Below, in pieces: positions 25,051 through 32,738 of a stretch of DNA of 64,000 bases. The notes below the pieces were generated by a model. It had not been told where the DNA came from. It ran no database searches and worked only from the letters and a program-made list of their open reading frames with translations. Positions within the stretch are counted from its first letter, which is position 1, and each line of letters opens with the position of its first letter. Source of the DNA: Streptomyces sp. NK15101. GTDB taxonomy: Bacteria > Actinomycetota > Actinomycetes > Streptomycetales > Streptomycetaceae. The stretch spans positions 24,959 to 88,958 of the forward strand of contig NZ_JAINVG010000027.1 of assembly GCF_020400725.1 (NCBI RefSeq), given 5' to 3'. The position numbers and the translations under genes were made by a program.

Positions 25051-25491
25051 TCAGTCGACGTGCCACAGGAAGCGGTGGGTGTGGATCGCGAAGTAGGGGA
25101 AGTTCTCCACGGACGCGACTCCCTCGACGGGCCGCACGACGTCGTTGATGAAGTCCAGGAGGTCACGGGGCCGAGCGCACACGACCTCCGCGAACAGGTC
25201 GAAGCCGCCGGACGTCAGAACCGTGTACACGACCTCGTCGTGCCGGGACAGCTCGTCGGCCACCGCCCGGGGATCGCCGTCGACGCGCAGACCCAGGAGC
25301 GCCATCGCCTGCCGGCCCATCGTCATCGGATCGGTCACCCCGACGACCTGGACCGCCTTGGAGTCGATCATGCGCTGCAGCCGGAGCCGCGCGGCCGAGG
25401 GCGACAGTCCCACCTTCGGTCCCAGATCGGCGTAGGGGATCCGGCCGTCGACCTGCAGCTCCCGCAGGATGGCCCGGTCGATGTCGTCCAT
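25051..25491 (-). CDS. Lrp/AsnC-family regulator
   Basis: 146 residues. The N-terminal helix-turn-helix (DRAILRELQVDGRIPYADLG, then KVGLSPSAARLRLQRM) is followed by the RAM effector domain (LGLRVDGDPRAVADELS, VVYTVLTSGGFDLFAEVVC). GAGAGG precedes the ATG at 25491 by about 6 bases. It is 52 bp upstream of the fused kinase-aminotransferase on the same strand, so it likely regulates that gene and itself in response to an amino acid. Confidence 0.92.
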   Translation of the reverse strand: MDDIDRAILRELQVDGRIPYADLGPKVGLSPSAARLRLQRMIDSKAVQVVGVTDPMTMGRQAMALLGLRVDGDPRAVADELSRHDEVVYTVLTSGGFDLFAEVVCARPRDLLDFINDVVRPVEGVASVENFPYFAIHTHRFLWHVD

Positions 25492-25560
25492 GCAGCACCT
25501 CTCACCTCTGCCCGAACGGCAGGCATCGCGCTTGTCACAAGCACACTGCCGGACATCGAC

Positions 25561-25597
25561 GCTCGAATCAAGCGTGCGGAAGCTCGAATCACGCGTG
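25561..25597. promoter_or_regulatory. Two 16-bp direct repeats 21 bp apart upstream of lrp
   Basis: GCTCGAATCAAGCGTG at 25561-25576 and GCTCGAATCACGCGTG at 25582-25597 differ by one base. The 21-bp period puts both on one face of the helix. They lie 70-106 bp before the Lrp-type start and fit autoregulation by this family. No other gene lies in 25492-25782. Confidence 0.55.
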
Positions 25598-25782
25598 GTG
25601 CTGGCGAACCCCGGCCCGGTGGAGGAAGGACCCTCTCGGTCCCGCCCGGTCACCGGTCCGGGGTTCGTCTCCGGCCGGACATCCCCTCGGACACGTCCGG
25701 TCCGGGCTTGTCGCCCGGGCGCCGAGTGGCCGCACGCGCCGACGAGCCCGGGCGGGGACGGGGGCGGGCCCGCCGCCGTCGG

Positions 25783-26442
25783 TCACGCGGCCCGGGCACC
25801 GCCGACACCGGCCGGCACGGTCAGTTCCGCGGCCGTGGCGGCCCGGACCTCGTCGACGGTGACGCCGGGGGCGAGTTCGGCCAGGACGAAGCCGTCCTCG
25901 GTGATGTCGACGACGGCGAGGTCGGTGATGACGCGCTGGACGACGGCCAGCCCGGTGAGCGGCAGGGAGCACTCCTCGACGAGCTTGGGGGTGCCGTCCT
26001 TGGCGGTGTGCTCCATCAGGACGATGACCCGGCCGGCGCCGTGGACGAGGTCCATGGCGCCGCCCATCCCCTTGACCATCTTGCCGGGGATCGTCCAGTT
26101 GGCGAGGTCGCCGGAGGAGGAGACCTGCATGGCGCCGAGGACGGCGGCGTCGATGTGGCCGCCGCGGATCATGCCGAAGGACAGGGCGGAGTCGAAGAAC
26201 GAGGCGCCGGGCAGGGTGGTGACGGTCTCCTTGCCGGCGTTGATGAGGTCGGCGTCCAGTTCGTCCTCGGTCGGGTACGGGCCCACGCCCAGGATGCCGT
26301 TCTCGGACTGCAGCACCACCTCGATGCCGGGCGGCAGGTGGTTGGGGACGAGGGTGGGGAGGCCGATGCCGAGGTTGACGTAGCTGCCGTCGGTCAGTTC
26401 GAGGGCGGCGCGGGCCGCCATCTGCTCGCGGGTGAGGGCCAT
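25783..26442 (-). CDS. 3-oxoacid CoA-transferase subunit B
   Basis: 219 residues. The family-I CoA transferase beta signature is clear: YVNLGIGLPTLVPNHLP and LQSENGILGVGPYP, where the SENG glutamate forms the enzyme-CoA thioester. GGAMDLVHGAGRVIVLMEHT is also typical. It would move CoA between succinyl-CoA and an oxoacid such as acetoacetate or oxoadipate. The start follows the stop of subunit A by one base, so the two are coupled. In this window acetoacetate from 3-hydroxybutyrate is a plausible substrate. Confidence 0.93.
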   Translation of the reverse strand: MALTREQMAARAALELTDGSYVNLGIGLPTLVPNHLPPGIEVVLQSENGILGVGPYPTEDELDADLINAGKETVTTLPGASFFDSALSFGMIRGGHIDAAVLGAMQVSSSGDLANWTIPGKMVKGMGGAMDLVHGAGRVIVLMEHTAKDGTPKLVEECSLPLTGLAVVQRVITDLAVVDITEDGFVLAELAPGVTVDEVRAATAAELTVPAGVGGARAA

Positions 26443-26443
26443 C

Positions 26444-27220
26444 TCAGGCGTCGCCTTCCGGTCGTACGGTCCGGCGCTCGATGCGCCGCTCGGCTGCGGG
26501 GTCGCCGGGGGTGACCCGGACGACGCGCTGGACGAAGACGCCGGGCAGGTGGACCTCGTCGGGGTCGAGTTCGCCCGGCTCGACGAGGTGGTCCACCTCG
26601 GCGATGGTGATCCGGCCGGCCATGGCGGCCAGTGGGTTGAAGTTGCGGGCGGAGGAACGGAAGACGAGGTTGCCGTGCCGGTCGCCGATGGTCGCGCGGA
26701 CGAGCGCGAAGTCGGTGGTGATGCCGTGTTCCAGCAGGTACGGGTGCCCGCCGAACTCCCGGGTCTCCTTGGGCGGGGAGGCGATGGCGACCGTGCCGTC
26801 GGCCGCGTACCGCCAGGGCAGTCCGCCCTCGCCGACCTGGGTGCCGGTCCCGGCGGGTGTGTAGAAGGCGGGGATGCCGGCGCCGCCGGCCCGCAGCCGC
26901 TCCGCCAGGGTGCCCTGGGGGACGAGTTCGACCTCCAGCTCGCCGCTCAGGTACTGGCGGGCGAACTCCTTGTTCTCTCCCACGTACGAGCTCGTCATGC
27001 GGGAGATCCGCCCGGCGGCGAGCAGGAGCCCGAGGCCCCAGTCGTCGACCCCGCAGTTGTTGGAGACGATCTCCAGACCGCTCAGCCCACGCTGCCACAG
27101 GGCGTCGATCAGCGTGCCCGGTATTCCGCACAGCCCGAAGCCGCCCACCGCGAGCGAGGCGCCGTCCGCGATGTCGGCCACCGCCTCCGCGGCGCTCGCG
27201 ACTGTCTTGTCCAGACCCAT
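26444..27220 (-). CDS. 3-oxoacid CoA-transferase subunit A
   Basis: 258 residues. It opens with the subunit A pattern GASLAVGGFGLCGIPGTLID, followed by NNCGVDDWGLG and SYVGENKEFARQYLSGELEV. GGGAAGGGA lies just before the ATG at 27220. It heads a two-gene operon with subunit B. The closest named groups are acetoacetate:succinyl-CoA (ScoA) and 3-oxoadipate (PcaI) transferases, and sequence alone does not separate them. No protocatechuate genes are visible, which favours ketone-body use. Confidence 0.93.
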   Translation of the reverse strand: MGLDKTVASAAEAVADIADGASLAVGGFGLCGIPGTLIDALWQRGLSGLEIVSNNCGVDDWGLGLLLAAGRISRMTSSYVGENKEFARQYLSGELEVELVPQGTLAERLRAGGAGIPAFYTPAGTGTQVGEGGLPWRYAADGTVAIASPPKETREFGGHPYLLEHGITTDFALVRATIGDRHGNLVFRSSARNFNPLAAMAGRITIAEVDHLVEPGELDPDEVHLPGVFVQRVVRVTPGDPAAERRIERRTVRPEGDA

Positions 27221-27667
27221 ACGGATCCCTTCCCTCGGGCGACCGGCATGACCTCGCTGGTCAGAGCCGGTGGCCGATACGACCGATGGGCAGCGAGCCT
27301 AGGCAGGCCGCAGGGACGCGACCATGGTTGTCATCCACACACCATGGGGGGCCTTCATGGGGACGACCACTGCCTCCGACGGTGCCGGGAGGGGGCCGGA
27401 ACAGCGCGCGACCCCGGTGGGCACGGGCCGTCCGGGGTATGGGCTGCCGGCGGGTCGGTCGCCGGCAGCCGTTGCCCGACTCGTCGGACTTCCTGGTGAT
27501 GCTCCACGGCCTGCCTGAGGACCGGCCCACCGACTGAGCCGGCGTCAGGACTGCCGCGGTACGGGAAGGGGGGGCGCGGCACGGGAAGGGGGCGGGAGGC
27601 GGCGGACGACGCCGCGGAGAGTCCGGCCGACGCGCTCCCGTCCGCCCCTTCGCGCGCGGTCGGGGCG
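27221..27667. other. Intergenic, no gene; one strong hairpin
   Basis: A perfect 11-bp stem lies at 27442-27470 (GGCTGCCGGCG, 7-base loop, complement). It may terminate transcription. A near-repeat of CGG(T/C)ACGGGAAGGGGG lies near 27555-27595. I see no coding frame I can support. The right end is the 3' side of the serine hydrolase gene and the left end is the upstream region of the CoA transferase. Confidence 0.5.
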
Positions 27668-28591
27668 TCAGCCCTGGGGCACCGCGACGTACGCCTCCCT
27701 GGGCGTGGTGGTCGGCGTGTAACGGGACGCGGCGGTCGCGGTCGGGATCAGGTCCCGGTGGATCACCTTGGCCACGGCCTGGATCGTGTTCACGCCGTAG
27801 TTCATCGTGCTGTTGTTGTCGGTGAGCACGGAGATGGTGTAGTCGTGGCCGTCGCCCTTGAACGCGCCGATGCTGTGCACGCGCCAGCCTCGTGTGGCGC
27901 GCTGCAGCCAGCCGTTCTTGACGTGCACGGACACGGAGGACGGCGCGCCGGCCGGGGTGCCCCACCTCTGTGAGGTGATGACGCGCCCCATGAGCTTGAG
28001 GATGTAGGCGCGGGCGTTGTCGCTCAGGACGTTGTTCCTGGCGGTGATCAGCGAGAGCAGCCGCTGCTCGTCGGTGACGTTGATCCGGGTGAGCCCCCAG
28101 TAGCCGCCGGACCCCGGCACCGTCCGCGTCATGCCGGCAGCCGTCAGGAAGCCCTTCACCTTGGTGACGCCGAGCTGGTTCCACAGGGAGGTGGTGGCCG
28201 CGTTGTCGGACTTGGTGATCATGGCGGTGGCGAGGTCGGACTCGCGTGAGGTCAGGTACCGGTTGGTCTTCTTGGCGTCCCAGAGGAGCGTGGCGAGGAC
28301 GGTCACCTTCACGATGCTGGCCGAGTCGTACGAGACCGTGGCGCGCAGGGTGCAGGTGGTGTTCGTGGTGCGGTCGCGCAGGCCGACGGCGACGGTGCCG
28401 GTGCGCGAGGCGAGGGCGGCGGTGATGTCCCTCTGGAGCTTGGCGGCGAGCCCGGCCTTGCCCGACGTGCAGCTGACCTGCGGTGTGGTGGCGGCGGAAG
28501 CGGGCGCCGCGCCCGCGACGACGGGCACGAGCATCCCGGCGGCGGCCACGGCCGGAAGCGCGCGGGCACGCAAGGTCATGCGGTGAGTCAT
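27668..28591 (-). CDS. Secreted serine beta-lactamase/DD-peptidase-like protein
   Basis: 307 residues with a signal peptide (RARALPAVAAAGMLVPVVAG, cleavage near APASA-AT). The serine-enzyme motifs are SIVK with Ser92 and Lys95, SDN in MITKSDNAATT, and KNG where class A enzymes have KTG. It resembles Streptomyces class A-like serine hydrolases. Whether it destroys beta-lactams is doubtful given the KNG and the lack of a clear Glu166 motif. Start ATG at 28591 with AGGGGG upstream. A 9-of-10-bp hairpin lies in its leader at 28618-28642. Confidence 0.85.
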   Translation of the reverse strand: MTHRMTLRARALPAVAAAGMLVPVVAGAAPASAATTPQVSCTSGKAGLAAKLQRDITAALASRTGTVAVGLRDRTTNTTCTLRATVSYDSASIVKVTVLATLLWDAKKTNRYLTSRESDLATAMITKSDNAATTSLWNQLGVTKVKGFLTAAGMTRTVPGSGGYWGLTRINVTDEQRLLSLITARNNVLSDNARAYILKLMGRVITSQRWGTPAGAPSSVSVHVKNGWLQRATRGWRVHSIGAFKGDGHDYTISVLTDNNSTMNYGVNTIQAVAKVIHRDLIPTATAASRYTPTTTPREAYVAVPQG

Positions 28592-29005
28592 GTGGGTCCC
28601 CCTGGAAACGAAGCGAAGCGAACACGCCTGCGGCGTGCTCGCCTTACAAGACTCTTGAGCGTGCGGATGGTTGTGCGAATCCGGCGGAACCGGGGGATCG
28701 GGCGCCCCGCGGACGCGATGCCGCCGCGAGGAGCCCCGGCCTCCGGTCCCGTGAACAGCGGACGGAGCCACTCCAAGCCCCCGAACGGCCCGAGCCGGTG
28801 CCCTCGCCACGGCCTTCCGGGGCTGCTGACGCCCTTCCAGGTCCTTCGGGCGGCACACCTGGACGGCGAGTCGGTCTCGACCCGCGCTTCGTCACCGCCT
28901 TCGCGCAGGTGGTACGACGGCCCCGCCACCGACCGGTTCCGGACCACCGACCGGTTCCGGACCACCGACCGGTTCCGGCCCACCGACCGGCCGCGGGACC
29001 GTCCG
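28592..29005. other. Intergenic with tandem repeats, no gene supported
   Basis: Contains the leader hairpin of the serine hydrolase gene and the 18-bp repeats at 28927. Several open frames exist, none with recognisable domains or start signals. Confidence 0.45.
28927..28990. repeat. 18-bp tandem repeat, 3.5 copies
   Basis: CACCGACCGGTTCCGGAC repeats at 28927, 28945 and 28963 (last base pair changed in the third copy), then a 10-base partial copy. Each unit contains the palindrome ACCGGT. Unit length is a multiple of three. It lies 15 bp from the end of a permease remnant. Confidence 0.95.
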
Positions 29006-29338
29006 CTACGCCGTCGCGAGCGCCGAGGTCGGTGACTGGCGGGCGGCGCGGACCGCCGGGTAGACGCCCGCCACCGTGCCGATCGCGAGGGTGGCGACGA
29101 AGCCGGCACCGGCCGCCCGGGGCGGCACCACTCAGGGCAGTCCGGCCGTGGAGGCGTACACGGCCGTCGCCGCCGCGCCCAGGACGACGCCGACGATGCC
29201 GCCGAGGCCCGACGGCATCAGGGACTCCGTGACGAACCGGATCCGGATCTGGCCCCGCGTCGCGCCGAGCGAGCGGCGCAGCCCGATCTCGTGTCGCCGT
29301 TCCAGGACCGAGATGATCATGGTGTTGGCGACGCCGAC
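29006..29338 (-). pseudogene. ABC transporter permease (FtsX/MacB type) C-terminal remnant
   Basis: From 29338 the minus strand reads VGVANTMIISVLERRHEIGL, RRSLGATRGQIRIRFVTESL and a following membrane segment, all typical of FtsX-like permeases. A TGA interrupts it near 29130, where relatives often have Trp. The same frame then continues to LAIGTVAGVYPAVRAARQSP and a TAG at 29006. The N-terminal part of the gene is absent, cut at the join with a kinase fragment. Confidence 0.8.
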
Positions 29339-29745
29339 CGGGCGGCGGCCGCGCTGGCCGACGAGGCGGCGGAGCGGGGCGTGCAGGTCACCGTCCGAGC
29401 CCTGCCCCTGACCGTCGAAGGGGACCCCGTGCTCCTGGAGCGGCTCCTGCACGATCTGGTCGCGAACGCGGTGTGGCACAACGTCCCGCGGGGCGGGTCG
29501 ACGTGCGCACCGGCCCCGCCGCCGGGATCGAGGTGTCCAACACCGGGTCGGTCGTGCCGCCCGACACGGTCCCTCTGCTCTTCCAGCCCTTCCGCCGGCT
29601 GAACGAACGCACCCACGCACCCGGGGAGGGGGCGGGCCTCGGCCTGTCGATCGTCGACGCCGTCGCCAGGGCGCACGGGGGAGCGGCGACGGCGACGGCC
29701 AACGCGGAGGGCGGCGGCCTGACGGTCCGGGTGGTGTTCCAGTAG
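29339..29745 (+). pseudogene. Sensor histidine kinase C-terminal remnant, frameshifted
   Basis: The plus strand begins abruptly with a LADEAAERGVQVTVRALPLT segment, then LLERLLHDLVANAVWHN as the HATPase N-box. Around 29480 the frame shifts and continues RVDVRTGPAAGIEVSNTGSV, PFRRLNE and GAGLGLSIVDAVARAHGG, ending VVFQ at 29745. Dimerisation and sensor regions are missing. It adjoins the permease remnant, suggesting one deletion removed the middle of a kinase/transporter locus. Confidence 0.8.
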
Positions 29746-29909
29746 CTCTCCGCGGGTTCTGCCGCACTGCTGGACCGGCACCCGCGCCACCTGCGGCCGG
29801 CGGCAGCCCCACGCACCCCTGACCGGCGATGACGACCGGCGTGGCAGCTGCCACTACGATTCCAGTGTTTGAATGGAACGTCGTCTTTGACCGAGCAAGG
29901 AGAAGCGCT

Positions 29910-30683
29910 GTGCCCCTGATGTCCGTCGTGATGCCCGTGTACAACTCGGCAGCGACGCTCGGTGCAGCGGTTCGGTCGGTGCTCACGCAGACCCACAGCG
30001 ACCTGGAGCTGCTGATCACCGACGACAAGTCCTCCGACGACTCCATGGACCTGCTCATGGAGTTCGCCCGGCAGGACGAGCGCGTCAAGCCGAAGTCGGC
30101 ACCGGAGCAGGGCGGTGCCGGCCGGGCGCGCAACCTCGCGATCGAGCGGGCCCGGGGGGATTACGTCGCCTTCCTCGACAGCGACGACATGTGGCTTCCG
30201 GAGAAGGCCGAGCGGCAGATCGAGTTCGCCGCGGCGGGCAGCGCGCCCTTGACGTTCACCTCCTACTACAAGATGGACGCCGACTACGCCGGCGAGAGCA
30301 CCGACTTCGTCCCGAACGGGCGGGTGGTCCGGGCGCGGGAGCACGTGGACTACCGCGCGATGCTGGTGCGGGACCACATCGGCGCCCTGACCGCCATGTA
30401 CGACCGCAATGTCCTCGGCACGCGGCTGATGCCGGAGATGCGGAAGCGGCAGGACTACGCCCTGTGGCTGTCGATCATGCGCGACGGCGCCGACGCCCGG
30501 GGCCTGGCCGAGCCGCTCGCGGTGTACAGGGCCCACCAGGCGGGTTCGCTGTCCTCCAACAAGCTGTCTCTGATCCCGTACAACTGGGAGCTGTACCGCG
30601 AGCACGAGGGGCTGTCGGTCCCCCGGTCGACCCGGGCGCTGGCCGGCGCCGTCTGGCAGTCGCTGCGCAACTCGCGGATCTAG
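29910..30683 (+). CDS. Family 2 glycosyltransferase
   Basis: 257 residues. It has the GT-A pattern: SVVMPVYNSAATLGAAVRSV at the start, ITDDKSSDDS, GGAGRARNLAIERARGDYVA, then FLDSDD with the DxD metal site near residue 90 and RKRQDYALWLSI near 195. No membrane helix is apparent, so it is probably cytoplasmic. The GTG at 29910 is favoured by AAGGAGA about 7 bases upstream. It stands alone; acceptor and sugar are unknown. Confidence 0.9.
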   Translation: MPLMSVVMPVYNSAATLGAAVRSVLTQTHSDLELLITDDKSSDDSMDLLMEFARQDERVKPKSAPEQGGAGRARNLAIERARGDYVAFLDSDDMWLPEKAERQIEFAAAGSAPLTFTSYYKMDADYAGESTDFVPNGRVVRAREHVDYRAMLVRDHIGALTAMYDRNVLGTRLMPEMRKRQDYALWLSIMRDGADARGLAEPLAVYRAHQAGSLSSNKLSLIPYNWELYREHEGLSVPRSTRALAGAVWQSLRNSRI

Positions 30684-30811
30684 AACCTTTCGGCCCGCCG
30701 CAAGAGCCGTGCCGCCCCCAGGACCGGCCGGGTCCTTCGCCGGGCGGTGATGCGGGGGCGCCGTCCTTTTCCCGGACGCGTGGCTCCTTCCCGCAAGCGC
30801 GGCGCCGGCCC

Positions 30812-30846
30812 GGACGGCACGCGGGATCCGGTCCCGCGTGCCGTCC
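30812..30846. terminator. Terminator-like hairpin (15-bp perfect stem)
   Basis: GGACGGCACGCGGGA pairs perfectly with 30832-30846 around a 5-base loop. It sits between the convergent glycosyltransferase and depolymerase genes. There is no T run, as is common in Streptomyces terminators. Confidence 0.7.
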
Positions 30847-30851
30847 GCATG

Positions 30852-30887
30852 CGTCGTTCCCCGCCCCGCCCCGGGCGGGGAACGACG
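30852..30887. terminator. Second terminator-like hairpin (15-bp perfect stem)
   Basis: CGTCGTTCCCCGCCC at 30852-30866 pairs perfectly with 30873-30887 around a 6-base loop. It lies 5 bp after the previous hairpin, forming a tandem bidirectional terminator between convergent genes. Confidence 0.7.
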
Positions 30888-30925
30888 AGCCGGCGATCCG
30901 GCAGCCGCACGACGCCGGGCGCCGG

Positions 30926-32413
30926 CTAGCAGCCGGCATCCGCGAGGACGTAATAGCCGGGCGCGGTCTGCTTCAGGGTGTGCGTGACGAACGTGTTGTA
31001 CAGACCCATGGCCTGGCCGGAGCCCGTGGCGTAGGTCTGGCCGCCGCTCTGGTAGGCGCGGCCGGCGACGGTGTGCTGGTAGTTGTTCGCCGTGTAGCAG
31101 GCGGGCGTGGAGCCGGTGGTGGTCGCGGTCACCGACGAGGAGGCCGCCCCCACCGCCCCGGCCGCGTCCACGGCGGCCACCGTGTAGGCGTACGTGGTGC
31201 CGGCGGCCAGGCCCGTGTCGGTGTACGTGGTCGAGTTCGCGGTGCCGACCTTCGTGCCGCCGCGGTAGACGTCGTAGGAGGCCGCTCCGGGGACCGCGTT
31301 CCAGCTCAGCGACACGGTGGCGTCGGTGGTGCCGCCGACGGCGAGCCCCGCGGGGGCGGGCAGGGTGCCCGGGGTCTCACCGCTGCCGCCGCCGTCGAGT
31401 CCCCAGAAGCGGGCGGTGTGGTAGCTGGAGCAGATGGTGTCGAGGTAGTAGGTCCCGGCGGTGCCGCACTGTTCCGGGCCGCTGCCCGGGTCGACCGCCA
31501 GGCCGTGCGCCATGCCGGAGACCGAGTAGACCCGCACGGCGGGCTTGCCGGAGGCGTCGTCGTACTCGCTCAGCGTGGTGCCGCCGGAGAGGTTCTCGGT
31601 CCGGGAGGGCGTCTGGCCGATGCCCCACGCGTTCGTCCACTGGTCGCGCAGTTCGGTGGCGTTGGCCGGTACGACGGTGGTGTCCGAAGTGCCCTGCCAG
31701 ATCGCCACGCGGGGCCAGGAGGCGGTGCCGGCGGGCGCGGCGGAGCGCACGAGGTCGCCCCATTGGGCGGGCGTCTTGTTCGGCGGGCTGTACATGCAGG
31801 TGTACGCGGCGGACACGCTCGTCGCGCAGTACGCGGGAAGTCCGGAGTCGATGGAGCCGCCGGCGAAGACGTCGGGGTAGGCGGCGAGCATGTTCGCGGT
31901 CATGCCGGCGCCCGCGGACAGACCGGTGATGTACACCCGACGCGGGTCGCTGCCGTAGCGCGCGACGGCGGCGTCGACCATCTGCCTGATGGACAGGGCC
32001 TCGCCCCTGCCCCGCGTGCTGTCGCCCGAATCGAACCAGTTGAAGCAGGAGTTGGAGTTGTTCGCGCTGGTCGTCTGGGGGAGGACGAGGGCGAACTCGT
32101 ACTGGTCGGCGAACTTCGGCCAGCCCGAGTGGGCGTAGTAGTCGCTCGCGCTCTGCGTGCAGCCGTGCAGGGCGACGACGAGCGGTGCGCCCGGGGCGAG
32201 GCCGTCCGGCGCGTACGCGTGCATGGACAGGTTGCCGGGGTTGGAACCGAAGCCGGTGATCTGGGTCAGGCCCGCGGCGGACGCCTGGGGCCCGACGGCC
32301 ACCAGGCCACCTGTCAGGGCGAGAGCGCCCGCGGCGGCGGTGAGCCAACGGCGGATGCCGCCGATGACGCGGCGGCTCTTCGGTGTACGGAACGGGGGGT
32401 ACGGCTGTCCCAT
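30926..32413 (-). CDS. Secreted polyhydroxybutyrate depolymerase with fibronectin III domain
   Basis: 495 residues. A signal peptide (WLTAAAGALALTGGLVAV, ending ASA-AG near 47) leads to the type 1 depolymerase catalytic domain: oxyanion region ALHGCTQSASDYYAHSGW, serine 166 in GLSAGAGMTANML, and a C-terminal GMAHG with the probable catalytic His. A fibronectin type III linker (about 355-440) and a C-terminal module (CYTANNYQHTVAGRAYQSGG) that may bind polymer follow. It would cut short-chain polyhydroxyalkanoates outside the cell. It is transcribed away from the hydrolase, dehydrogenase and carrier genes that could use its products. Confidence 0.92.
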   Translation of the reverse strand: MGQPYPPFRTPKSRRVIGGIRRWLTAAAGALALTGGLVAVGPQASAAGLTQITGFGSNPGNLSMHAYAPDGLAPGAPLVVALHGCTQSASDYYAHSGWPKFADQYEFALVLPQTTSANNSNSCFNWFDSGDSTRGRGEALSIRQMVDAAVARYGSDPRRVYITGLSAGAGMTANMLAAYPDVFAGGSIDSGLPAYCATSVSAAYTCMYSPPNKTPAQWGDLVRSAAPAGTASWPRVAIWQGTSDTTVVPANATELRDQWTNAWGIGQTPSRTENLSGGTTLSEYDDASGKPAVRVYSVSGMAHGLAVDPGSGPEQCGTAGTYYLDTICSSYHTARFWGLDGGGSGETPGTLPAPAGLAVGGTTDATVSLSWNAVPGAASYDVYRGGTKVGTANSTTYTDTGLAAGTTYAYTVAAVDAAGAVGAASSSVTATTTGSTPACYTANNYQHTVAGRAYQSGGQTYATGSGQAMGLYNTFVTHTLKQTAPGYYVLADAGC

Positions 32414-32738
32414 GGCTGATGCCTTCCGTGGGGGAGAGGACGAGGGGCACCGCGGCGGTTGCGGCTCGTGCCGCCGGTGTGGCGTGCATCATGCGGGCTG
32501 GTTCACCGACGCCGACATGGGCGGGACAGCCAGCCTTGACGAGGGATCAGTGTGTCGGCTTTCCATGGCCCGACCCGTGTACGGCCCAGTAGTGAGGAGG
32601 AGTCGAGCCGTGGCTTCTTTCAGCCACTCAGCGGGATGGTGGGAAGATCCACCAGAAGTCCGCCGATGATGGTCGGCAGCCCCATGTCCAGGGGGCGACC
32701 GGCGTCATAGCCTCCCGCAGAGCCTCGGAGGCGCACCG
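32414..32738. other. Divergent intergenic region, no gene seen
   Basis: Lies between the divergent depolymerase and hydrolase genes and should hold both promoters. I see only short unassignable frames and no clear operator. Confidence 0.45.

Noticed and set aside
22281..25148. Plus-strand frames opposite the kinase-aminotransferase
   Set aside because: No domains or start signals; the minus-strand protein has catalytic motifs along its length.
28927..28990. Possible CRISPR array
   Set aside because: Units are contiguous 18-bp tandem repeats with no spacers and no cas genes nearby.
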